NCBI GenBank assembly: GCA_943330925.2
Contig: CALQJP020000033.1
Location: forward strand, 1-13,101
From: Chryseobacterium gleum
GTDB taxonomy: Bacteria > Bacteroidota > Bacteroidia > Flavobacteriales_D > Sanyastnellaceae
Length of the DNA stretch: 13,101 nucleotides
Direction: 5' to 3'
Under the pieces are notes generated by a model, which ran no database searches, had not been told where the DNA came from, and saw only the letters and a list, made by a program, of their open reading frames with translations. Positions 1 to 6,191 of the stretch are shown here, piece after piece (position 1 is the first letter of the stretch; each line of letters begins with the position of its first letter). Position numbers and translations under genes: made by a program.

Positions 1-141
1 AAAACTCAACACCATGGTGGCTCCACTTCCCGCCACATCGAGTCGGCCCGATAACAACCTGGGCTCATCCGGAAACTTCTCGCGCTCTATACAGGCCGCG
101 AAAACTAAAGAAATTCCGAATAAAATGAGTGCGTACTTCAT
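1..141 (-). CDS. Putative outer-membrane lipoprotein, 5' end only (runs off the left edge)
   Basis: Reading the minus strand from an ATG at 141 gives 47 stop-free codons to the edge. The product begins MKYALILFGISLVFAAC, a typical lipoprotein signal: short basic start, hydrophobic stretch of about 12 residues, and a lipobox ending in Cys17. The predicted mature protein then reads IEREKFPDEP. Bacteroidota genomes often encode small lipoproteins of unknown function with Cys, a charged linker and a 'FPxEP' motif, followed by a β-rich domain that would lie outside this window; that comparison is from memory. The gene is divergent from the LuxE-like gene at 176, with 34 bases between the two starts. 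It overlaps antisense any upstream extension of that gene, which helps fix the LuxE start. The function is unknown. I am fairly sure it is a real gene because signal peptide, lipobox and FPDEP occur in the right order. Confidence 0.7.
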   Translation of the reverse strand, partial: MKYALILFGISLVFAACIEREKFPDEPRLLSGRLDVAGSGATMVLSF

Positions 142-147
142 GATGCT

Positions 148-155
148 CAAAACTA
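148..155 (-). promoter_or_regulatory. Possible Bacteroidota -7 box for the lipoprotein gene
   Basis: On the minus strand this reads TAGTTTTG, a full match to the Bacteroidota -7 consensus TAnnTTTG. It ends six bases before the lipoprotein ATG, so the transcript would have almost no leader. I see no TTG/TTTG -33 element at the expected distance. A chance match is quite possible. Confidence 0.25.
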
Positions 156-175
156 TCGATTTTCTTTGTTCCCGA

Positions 176-1150
176 ATGAAAAATTTGCCTGATCCTTTTT
201 CCATCTCTTCTGTTGCTGCTCGCAACGAGGCGGCATTGGTGATATTCCGACATCAGGCGGAGCATTGTGCTATCTATCGCCAATACCTGAAAGCGATAAA
301 AGTCAATGCCTCTGAAATACAACACACATCCGACATTCCCTATCTACCTATAGCGTTTTTCAAGACCCACCGCGTAACCACAGGCGATTTTACTCCCGAA
401 ATCACCTTCACCAGCAGCGGAACAACAGGCACTAATACAAGCAGGCATGAGGTGCGTTCGCTCGTCACTTACCGCCGTGCCTTCCAGCAAGCGTTCAAAT
501 TGCAATACGGCTCTCCTTCGGACTATGTCATATACGCGTTGCTTCCCTCCTACCTTGAGCGCGAAGGTTCATCGCTCATCCTCATGACCGAAGAACTCAT
601 CGCACAGGCGCAACCGAGCAGTGGATTTTTTCTGCATCATCACGACGCGCTGCGTGAGCAGTTGTTGCGCAATGAAGCAGCTGGAAAGAAAAACCTGGTG
701 CTCGGTGTCACGTTTGCATTGCTCGATTTCGCAGAGGCGTTGCCAACGCCACTTCCCAGCACCATCATCATGGAAACGGGTGGCATGAAAGGCCGTCGCA
801 AAGAACTCATCCGCGAAGAGGTGCACCGCATCCTGAAGGAAGCTTTTCAGGCATCGCACATTCACAGCGAATACGGCATGACCGAATTGCTCTCACAAGC
901 CTACTCCCATGGCGATGGCATCTTCCGTTGTCCGCCCTGGATGAACGTATCTGTGCGCGACGTGCAAGATCCGCTCAGCAACTTCTCATCAGGTAAAGGC
1001 GGTCTCAACATCATGGACTTGGCGAACATCGATTCATGCGCTTTCATCGCCACACAAGACTTGGGCATCGTCCACCCCGATGGCAAGTTTGAAGTCACCG
1101 GACGCTTCGATCACGCCGATGTCCGCGGGTGTAACTTGATGGTGGTGTGA
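176..1150 (+). CDS. LuxE-family acyl-protein synthetase/acyltransferase
   Basis: The 324-residue product matches the LuxE acyl-protein synthetase family. In bioluminescent bacteria LuxE activates a fatty acid as acyl-AMP and passes it to a cysteine; the role of the Bacteroidota members is not known. Visible motifs are FTSSGTTG (residues 78-85, the nucleotide-binding loop of adenylate-forming enzymes), ALLPSYLER (121-129), METGGMKGRRKE (199-210), HSEYGMTE (230-237) and a C-terminal GR-D-D-RGCNLMV block (309-323). I chose ATG 176 because the family usually begins shortly before an 'F.I.' segment (here FSISS, 8-12), giving the usual length of about 320 residues. The longer frame from 14 lacks family similarity in its first 54 residues and lies antisense to the lipoprotein gene. 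The protein has no signal peptide and should be cytoplasmic. No other acyl-chain gene lies nearby to suggest a substrate. Confidence 0.9.
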   Translation: MKNLPDPFSISSVAARNEAALVIFRHQAEHCAIYRQYLKAIKVNASEIQHTSDIPYLPIAFFKTHRVTTGDFTPEITFTSSGTTGTNTSRHEVRSLVTYRRAFQQAFKLQYGSPSDYVIYALLPSYLEREGSSLILMTEELIAQAQPSSGFFLHHHDALREQLLRNEAAGKKNLVLGVTFALLDFAEALPTPLPSTIIMETGGMKGRRKELIREEVHRILKEAFQASHIHSEYGMTELLSQAYSHGDGIFRCPPWMNVSVRDVQDPLSNFSSGKGGLNIMDLANIDSCAFIATQDLGIVHPDGKFEVTGRFDHADVRGCNLMVV

Positions 1151-1186
1151 GGTGCGTTTAACCGCGATAGTTTTTAAACCACAGAC

Positions 1187-1232
1187 GGCACAGAGGACAC
1201 AGAGAAATCTCAATCTCTGTGTTCTCTGTGTT
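1187..1232. repeat. CTCTGTG-type intergenic inverted repeat, copy 1
   Basis: The left arm 1187-1205 (GGCACAGAGGACACAGAGA) is complementary at 16 of 19 positions to the right arm 1214-1232, with a loop of about 8 bases. Each arm itself holds two tandem CACAGAG units. Sequences built on 'ACCACAGAGGACACAGAG' recur between genes in many unrelated bacteria; that is general knowledge, not checked here. A further single CTCTGTG lies at 1295-1301. The larger copy at 1662-1734 shares the same core, so the two bracket the structured stretch between luxE and tyrS. Confidence 0.75.
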
Positions 1233-1300
1233 AAAACAATTCTATGCTATGAAAACTTACGACTCAGAGAAACAAAAGAACAAGCATCTGCTTACTCTGT

Positions 1301-1435
1301 GCCGAAGGCAAAAACAAGATGTCGGTGCTCAACGCCGTCCGAAATAAAATCGTCCATCGTATATGCGCTGTTATTGAAAGACAATCACCCTTCCTTCCAC
1401 AAGAAAATTTTCGACCAATTGAAAATAAGACTTGA
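1301..1435 (+). pseudogene. Remnant of the C-terminal tail of a probable IS110-family transposase
   Basis: One plus-strand frame from 1301 to a TGA at 1433-1435 reads AEGKNKMSVLNAVRNKIVHR and continues with ICAVIERQSPF. From memory this closely follows the end of IS110/IS116/IS902-type transposases of Bacteroidota, where a 'K.AEGKNKM..INAVRNKL.HR.FA.V' segment lies about 20-40 residues before the stop. The frame upstream of 1301 no longer resembles a transposase, and neither the DEDD catalytic domain nor the serine-containing domain is present. This is a decayed 3' end of about 45 codons with no coding potential. It lies next to the CTCTGTG repeat, so the break may coincide with that element. 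Main doubt: identification rests on about 25 residues. Confidence 0.6.
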
Positions 1436-1486
1436 CTTATACCATAGAAATCTTTGCGGTGAGAAAAAAATGCGCGGTTAACAAAA

Positions 1487-1658
1487 AAGTCTCCCCTTCG
1501 AAGCAACCCCACTCACGCAGCACCCGTCTTATATACGGAGTACAACTCCAAAGAAAACTGAAGTCCCAAACGGTGCTGCAACACCTAAGGGACCACTTCA
1601 ACTATCTTGATTTCCTAAACAAACAAACCGGGTTCTCGACGACCCGGTTTGTTTTTTT
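1487..1658 (+). ncRNA. Candidate structured small RNA (6S-like shape) ending at a terminator
   Basis: Between the transposase remnant and a strong plus-strand terminator lies a stretch that folds well. Fold A: closing pairs 1487-1490 with 1595-1598 and 1494-1498 with 1587-1591; an asymmetric open region; then a 10-bp stem 1517-1527 (one bulged C at 1524/1525) with 1570-1579; and an inner hairpin 1537-1541 with 1545-1549. Fold B, which excludes A: TGAAGT 1559-1564 with ACTTCA 1595-1600, CCC 1565-1567 with GGG 1589-1591, and GGTG 1572-1575 with CACC 1582-1585. A closing stem, a large bulge, a terminal stem and an alternative 3' fold recall 6S RNA, and Bacteroidota have a divergent class (6S-Flavo). 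I do not remember that consensus well enough to claim a match. No good promoter is visible: TTTG at 1453-1456 could be a -33 box, but the -7 position is poor. It could also be a leader or a different RNA class. Confidence 0.45.
1621..1658 (+). terminator. Strong rho-independent terminator
   Basis: A 13-bp perfect stem (1621-1633 with 1642-1654, core ACAAACCGGGT/ACCCGGTTTGT) with an 8-base loop is followed by seven T residues on the plus strand. No protein-coding gene ends just upstream; luxE stops about 470 bases earlier. The terminator therefore supports a separate plus-strand transcript over 1487-1620. The minus-strand side (TTTGTTTGTTTAGG) is weaker but could also stop tyrS transcription. 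Confidence 0.9.
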
Positions 1659-1661
1659 GTA

Positions 1662-1734
1662 TTAACTACAGAGGGGGCTGGGTTACACAGAGAAATATTA
1701 AAACTCTGTGCAACTCAACCCCCTCTGTGGTTAG
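1662..1734. repeat. CTCTGTG-type intergenic inverted repeat, copy 2 (31-bp arms)
   Basis: The left arm 1662-1692 and right arm 1704-1734 match at 26 of 31 positions as inverted repeats around an 11-base AT-rich spacer. All five differences are transitions. The arms carry ACAGAGGGGG and ACACAGAG cores, related to the copy at 1187-1232. A further partial unit (TTTGTGGTTAA, 1741-1751) follows directly and contains the tyrS stop codon, so the element abuts the end of that gene. It may act as a 3' hairpin for the tyrS message or be a non-autonomous element. No associated transposase of the REP type is in the window. Confidence 0.8.
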
Positions 1735-1747
1735 TATTCCTTTGTGG

Positions 1748-3031
1748 TTAATCCAACACGCGCAACAAAAAATAATTCTTCTTCCCACGTTGCAACAACA
1801 CCAAGCCACCCGCCAATACATCAGTGGTTAAAAGCATGCGCTCCGCATCCACCTTCACTTTATTCACGCTGACACTGCCCTCCTGCAGCGCTCTGCGGGC
1901 TTCGCCGTTCGACTTCATAAAGCCACTCTTCACCAGCGCGTCCACTATCGAAAGGCCCGCCGACAATTCCTGGTGCGATACATCACCCTGCGGCACGCCT
2001 TCGAAGATTTCCATCAAGGTTTCACTGCTCAACTTTCGCAAATCTTCATCGGTGCTCTTGCCAAACAAAATATCGGAAGCCGCCACCGCCGATTCGTAAT
2101 CGGCCAATGAATGCACTCGGCACGTGATGTCCTTAGCCAACGTTTTCTGCATGGGGCGCTTGCTCGGATCCTGCTGCTGCTCGGCCTCAAGCGCTTCTAT
2201 TTCTTCGCGCGTCATCAACGTGAAAATGCGGATGTAGGTCGACACATCAGCATCGCTCGCATTCAACCAAAACTGATAGAATTTATATGGCGATGTACGC
2301 TTGGGATCCAACCAGATATTACCGCTCTCCGTCTTCCCGAATTTCGTTCCATCTGCTTTCTTGATGAGCGGTGTGGTGAGTGCAAACGCTTGTCCGCCGT
2401 CTTTGCGACGAATCAACTCCGTGCCGGTTACGATATTTCCCCACTGGTCGCTTCCGCCCATCTGCAGCATCACACCGCTGTTCTTCCACAAAAAATAGAA
2501 GTCATACCCTTGCACCAACTGATAGCTGAACTCGGTAAACGACATGCCTGTTTCCAAACGATTCTTCACCGAATCTTTCGCCATCATATAATTCACGCTG
2601 ATGTGCTTGCCGACATCGCGGATGAATTCCAAAAAACCGAACGACTTGAACCAGTCGTAGTTGTTCACCATTGCAGCGGAGTTCTCTCCACAATTGAAAT
2701 CGAGAAATTTCTCAATCTGCCTCTGCTGACACGCCTGGTTGTGACGCAATGTTTCTTCATCGAGCAAATTCCGCTCTGCACTCTTACCACTGGGGTCGCC
2801 CACCATACCCGTTGCGCCACCAATCAAGGCCATCGGCTTATGCCCGCATTGCTGAAAGTGCAACAGTGTCATGATCTGAACGAGATTGCCCACGCCGAGC
2901 GAATCGGCCGTGGGATCGAAGCCAATGTAGCCGCGCACCATGCCCTTCTGCAATTCGTCTTCCGTTCCGGGCATCACATCGTGCAACATGCCGCGCCACT
3001 TCAATTCTTCAATGAAATTTTTCTTGCTCAT
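1748..3031 (-). CDS. tyrS: Tyrosyl-tRNA synthetase (TyrRS, class I)
   Basis: TyrRS charges tRNA-Tyr with tyrosine using ATP in the cytoplasm. The 427-residue product is a normal bacterial length. It shows YIGFDPTADSL (35-45), GGATGMVGDPSGKSAER (71-87), the tyrosine-site QGYDF (174-178), GGSDQWGN (192-199), the KMSKS-equivalent KFGKTES (230-236) and a C-terminal S4-like RNA-binding domain (about 365-425) ending in QRGKKNYFLL. The usual HIGH motif after ADSL reads GVGN (46-49), which is unusual; the codons are clear. The start chosen is ATG 3031 (MSKKNFIEELKWRG), because the in-frame codon at 3043 is TTG and family members begin close to 'FIEEL'. The gene begins 22 bases after murF and is probably co-transcribed with it. 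Identification is certain. Confidence 0.97.
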   Translation of the reverse strand: MSKKNFIEELKWRGMLHDVMPGTEDELQKGMVRGYIGFDPTADSLGVGNLVQIMTLLHFQQCGHKPMALIGGATGMVGDPSGKSAERNLLDEETLRHNQACQQRQIEKFLDFNCGENSAAMVNNYDWFKSFGFLEFIRDVGKHISVNYMMAKDSVKNRLETGMSFTEFSYQLVQGYDFYFLWKNSGVMLQMGGSDQWGNIVTGTELIRRKDGGQAFALTTPLIKKADGTKFGKTESGNIWLDPKRTSPYKFYQFWLNASDADVSTYIRIFTLMTREEIEALEAEQQQDPSKRPMQKTLAKDITCRVHSLADYESAVAASDILFGKSTDEDLRKLSSETLMEIFEGVPQGDVSHQELSAGLSIVDALVKSGFMKSNGEARRALQEGSVSVNKVKVDAERMLLTTDVLAGGLVLLQRGKKNYFLLRVLD

Positions 3032-3053
3032 AGTCGGTTGCAAAATTACCGCG

Positions 3054-4322
3054 TCACAGCGCGCTTACCACTTCTTCGAGTTTAATTCCCCGCGACCCCT
3101 TAATCAATACTACATAATCGCGCATAGCGAGTGCTTCCAGGCGGGCTTTGGCAGCAATGTTATTTTCAAACACATCATAATCTCCCTCCTTCCAAATAGA
3201 CTTAAAGATAGGCCCTACCAAAACCCCCTTCAAGCCTAACCGCCTGGCCACTTCGATGATGTGCCGGTGCTCTGCCGGCCCCATATCACCCAGTTCCAGC
3301 ATATCACCGATTACAAAAAACTTCTGATCAGTTGACTGCTTGCTCAACGCTTCCAACGCAAACTCTAAGCTCGTTGGATTGGCATTGTAAGCGTCCATGA
3401 TGAGCGTGTTGCGCTCTGTGCGCTTCACCTGCGAACGATTGTTCTCGGGCGTGTAGGTGCAAATGGCGGCATGAATTTGTTCGTTCGATACGCCGAAGTG
3501 CTCTCCAACCACAATCGCCGAAGCGATATTGTAGAGGTTGTATGCACCCGCAAGTTGCGTCGCATATTCCGTGCGCTCATCGTTGTGCGCATGCGCATAA
3601 ACCAGTGTCGGGCTTTCCGATACGCATTCCAAATCGCTGCTAGCATAGGGAATGGTCTTCATGCCCTCCGACGCTTTCCGCAATTTCTCCAAATCCGTAT
3701 TCACGAAAATGACACCGCCCGATCCATGCACGTTGTCATACAATTCCTTCTTCCCCTTCACCACGCCTTCCTCTCCGCCAAAACCTTCAAGATGTGCCTT
3801 TCCCATGTTGGTGATGAGCGCATGTGTAGGCAATGCATATTCGCAGTAGCTGCGTATTTCTCCTTGATGGTTGGCGCCCATTTCAATAATTGCTATTTCG
3901 CAATTGGCCGGTATTGCGAGTAGCGTCAGGGGCACCCCGATATGATTATTCAAATTACCGAGTGTAGCACTCACGCGATAACGACGAGCCAGTACATCGC
4001 GAATCAGCTCCTTAGTGGTCGTTTTACCGTTACTTCCTGTAATCGCCAGAAATGGGATATTCAAACTTTGACGATACATCTTAGCTACCCGCTGCAATGC
4101 GGTGAGCACATCATCCACCAACACCATTCGTTCATCATGAGGCTGCTGTGGCTCATCAATCACTACCATCGAAGCACCCATTTCCAGTGCCTTTGCAGCG
4201 AACGTGTTGCCATTGAAATTACCTCCCTTCAAAGCAAAGAAGATATCGCCCTGATTGATTTTGCGCGTGTCAGTCGTTACACTGCGCACGTTTAAGAAAT
4301 GCTCAAAAATGCGTTGAATCAT
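3054..4322 (-). CDS. murF: UDP-N-acetylmuramoyl-tripeptide--D-alanyl-D-alanine ligase
   Basis: MurF adds D-Ala-D-Ala to the UDP-MurNAc-tripeptide, the last cytoplasmic step of peptidoglycan precursor synthesis. The 422-residue protein has the three Mur ligase domains. The N-terminal substrate domain holds TTDTRKINQGDIFFAL (16-31). The central ATPase domain has the P-loop TGSNGKTTTKE (95-105), EMGANHQGEI (147-156) and NMGKAHLEGFGG (172-183). The C-terminal domain has DAYNANPTS (310-318), GDMLELG (339-345) and KGSRGIKLE (408-416). The length is slightly short for MurF but usual for Bacteroidota. The start is ATG 4322, at the natural N-terminus, just downstream of the terminator that closes gldJ. 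murF next to gldJ is, as I recall, common in gliding Bacteroidota. Confidence 0.97.
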   Translation of the reverse strand: MIQRIFEHFLNVRSVTTDTRKINQGDIFFALKGGNFNGNTFAAKALEMGASMVVIDEPQQPHDERMVLVDDVLTALQRVAKMYRQSLNIPFLAITGSNGKTTTKELIRDVLARRYRVSATLGNLNNHIGVPLTLLAIPANCEIAIIEMGANHQGEIRSYCEYALPTHALITNMGKAHLEGFGGEEGVVKGKKELYDNVHGSGGVIFVNTDLEKLRKASEGMKTIPYASSDLECVSESPTLVYAHAHNDERTEYATQLAGAYNLYNIASAIVVGEHFGVSNEQIHAAICTYTPENNRSQVKRTERNTLIMDAYNANPTSLEFALEALSKQSTDQKFFVIGDMLELGDMGPAEHRHIIEVARRLGLKGVLVGPIFKSIWKEGDYDVFENNIAAKARLEALAMRDYVVLIKGSRGIKLEEVVSAL

Positions 4323-4333
4323 GCGCTAAAAGT

Positions 4334-4362
4334 AAAAACCCCGATCGCTTTGATCGGGGTTT
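4334..4362 (-). terminator. Rho-independent terminator after gldJ
   Basis: An 11-bp perfect stem (4336-4346 with 4352-4362, AAACCCCGATC/GATCGGGGTTT) has a 5-base loop. On the minus strand it is followed by TTTTTACTTTT. It sits 28 bases past the gldJ stop and 12 before the murF start. It separates the PorP-gldJ unit from murF-tyrS, so murF probably has its own promoter or relies on readthrough. Confidence 0.85.
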
Positions 4363-4390
4363 CAATATCGAAATTTGAACAACCTTCTAC

Positions 4391-6139
4391 TTATTCGCCG
4401 GAAGCAATTCCGGTAGGGCTACCCAAACGATCCATCGCACAGCGGAATCCGAGTGTCGACATCGAGCGACGCTCATCGAGGTAACGGCGCGTTCCGGGAA
4501 TCGTGTAGTATGCACGGTCTCTCCAGTTACCGCCCTTGTAAACACGAGCACGGTCGTTGATGAGTGTGGTTACACCCCATTCATACATACGGTTCTTATC
4601 CTGCTCCATGTCCGCATTCGCATAGTAAATACTGCTATTGAAATCACCATCGCGGTAGTCAATATAATCTGCCTTACGGTAGTTGCGGCGGTCAATATTC
4701 TCTTCAACCGTTACATTGCGGCGCTTCACCTCACCGGGAGTGCTAACAATGTAATCGGACATACCATCGCGCAAATCTGCTGCAACCAAATCTTCAGAGT
4801 CTGTGACCAAATCCATTGCTTCCTGCATGGCATCCTGCGCCTCATCATCCTTGCGCTCCTTCACTTTTTCCTGGGCTGATGTAATCTTTTGATTGCACTG
4901 CTCAATAAGCGTCAACGAAGTTTGTGTCAGGCGCGCGCCTGCTTGTTCTTGATAGTTCTTTAGGAAATAAGCTACGCCATCGATGTCGTAGATATTCTTG
5001 TCGTGCTTATCCGAAAAACTTCCGTCGCTGTTCAACACGCGTGTCTTGTAGACGTTACCACGGAATGGACGGAACTCACTCTTGTCTTCCGGAGAAAGTG
5101 GGCGATAGACGTCCATTACCCACTCAGACACGTTACCCGACATGTTGTACAAACCATAATCATTCGGAGGATAAGCATACACAGGTGCGGTGATATCAGC
5201 GTTATCGTTCAAGTAACCGGCAACACCCATATAGTCACCCGCTCCGCGCACGAAGTTGGCGCGAATGGTTCCAAAGAAACGACCGGCATTGTCGTCGTTA
5301 CGCACATAGTGCCCATTCCAAGGATAGGTGCGACGATCCGTAATCAATTCCTGAAACGAATTCCCAATGAGACCCAATGCAGCATATTCCCATTCAGCCT
5401 CTGTGGGCAAGCGGTAACGCGGCAAAATAAATCCATCCGATATGGTTACAAGGCGATTCCCTGTTCCCTTTGGGTTGTAGTCCTTCAAACCACCTGAAGC
5501 GGCATCACCTGAATACTGGCCCGACAAATAAGAGTCGGTGGTAAAGTGCTCTTCGTCGGCCTGACCGGTAGGGTTGTATGTCATCAAGCCCTCGCGAATC
5601 AATATCAGCTCGTTCACACGGTCGGTGCGCCAAACGCAATATTCGCTTGCCTGCAACCAGCTAACTCCCACCACAGGGTAATCGCGGTAAGCGGGGTGGC
5701 GCAAGTAATAATCCACTTGAGGCTCGTTGTATTCGGAGACCTCACGCCAGATATTGGTGTCGGGCAAAGCACGGTTAATCAATTCAGGATAGGTGTCACC
5801 GTAAACCAATTTCAACCAATGCAGGTAATCCAACCAGAACTGGTTGGTAACCTCGGTTTCATCCATGTAAAACGATGATACAGTAACGCGGCGTGGAATG
5901 TTATCCCAGGCAAAGTTCAAATCGTCTTCTACTCGCCCCATGGTGAACGTACCACCTTCCACAAGCACTAGGCCCGGTCCGGTTTCCTGTTCAACATACT
6001 CTTGACGTTCGAAACCTCCATTATTCTCGTCGTTGTAAGCCCAACCGGTGGCACCCGATCGTTCTTTGTCGCACGACGTAAAGATGGACGCTACTGCAAT
6101 GGCGGCCAATCCGAAGAACATCTTAGAAACGGTTTTCAT
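4391..6139 (-). CDS. gldJ: GldJ, gliding motility/T9SS outer-membrane lipoprotein
   Basis: GldJ is an outer-membrane lipoprotein needed for gliding and for stability of T9SS components such as GldK in Flavobacterium johnsoniae. The 582-residue product has a lipoprotein signal (MKTVSKMFFGLAAIAVASIF, lipobox FTSC, Cys23), then SATGW-like text (GATGWAYND, 29-37). Next comes a formylglycine-generating-enzyme (SUMF1) fold: GGTFTMG (62-68), FYMDETEVTN (90-99), YPVVGVSW (154-161), YRLPTEAEWEYAA (242-254), YNMSGNVSEWVMD (331-343), KGGNWRDRAYY (535-545) and LGFRCAMDR (563-571). The two FGE copper-site cysteines after KGG are replaced (Asp541 and a Tyr/Thr position), so it is a scaffold rather than an enzyme, as is known for GldJ. 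A charged, helix-prone stretch (about 400-460) lies between the GNVSEW and KGGNW blocks. GldK is the alternative paralogue; the N-terminal pattern and the porU/porV/murF context favour GldJ. An AGGGA-like ribosome site precedes ATG 6139. Confidence 0.92.
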   Translation of the reverse strand: MKTVSKMFFGLAAIAVASIFTSCDKERSGATGWAYNDENNGGFERQEYVEQETGPGLVLVEGGTFTMGRVEDDLNFAWDNIPRRVTVSSFYMDETEVTNQFWLDYLHWLKLVYGDTYPELINRALPDTNIWREVSEYNEPQVDYYLRHPAYRDYPVVGVSWLQASEYCVWRTDRVNELILIREGLMTYNPTGQADEEHFTTDSYLSGQYSGDAASGGLKDYNPKGTGNRLVTISDGFILPRYRLPTEAEWEYAALGLIGNSFQELITDRRTYPWNGHYVRNDDNAGRFFGTIRANFVRGAGDYMGVAGYLNDNADITAPVYAYPPNDYGLYNMSGNVSEWVMDVYRPLSPEDKSEFRPFRGNVYKTRVLNSDGSFSDKHDKNIYDIDGVAYFLKNYQEQAGARLTQTSLTLIEQCNQKITSAQEKVKERKDDEAQDAMQEAMDLVTDSEDLVAADLRDGMSDYIVSTPGEVKRRNVTVEENIDRRNYRKADYIDYRDGDFNSSIYYANADMEQDKNRMYEWGVTTLINDRARVYKGGNWRDRAYYTIPGTRRYLDERRSMSTLGFRCAMDRLGSPTGIASGE

Positions 6140-6191
6140 GATTTCCCTTTGATTTTGATGGTTCGTTTTATCGTTTAAACAGTTTATCCAA

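Noticed and set aside
14..175. N-terminal extension of the LuxE-like protein from ATG 14
   Set aside because: The extra 54 residues have no family similarity and lie antisense to a lipoprotein signal peptide; ATG 176 gives the usual family length.
1261..1435. CRISPR-like or tandem repeat array from the recurring CTCTGTG units
   Set aside because: The units are not regularly spaced, have no unique spacers of constant length, and are arranged as inverted repeats.
1152..1481. Open frame of 109 codons after luxE
   Set aside because: It reads through the CTCTGTG repeat (producing RTQRNLNLCVLCV-type text) and is in a different frame from the transposase remnant; no recognisable protein.
1264..1512. 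Minus-strand frame of 82 codons in the luxE-tyrS gap
   Set aside because: It is antisense to the transposase remnant and the RNA candidate, and shows no domain or plausible start context.
2111..3085. Long plus-strand frame opposite tyrS (324 codons)
   Set aside because: It is the antisense shadow of tyrS: low-complexity His/Arg/Leu composition, no motifs, and the minus-strand protein is unambiguous.
4928..4941. CAGGCGCGCGCCTG palindrome in gldJ as an operator
   Set aside because: It is short, GC-rich and internal to the gene; noted only as a marker beside the helical insertion.
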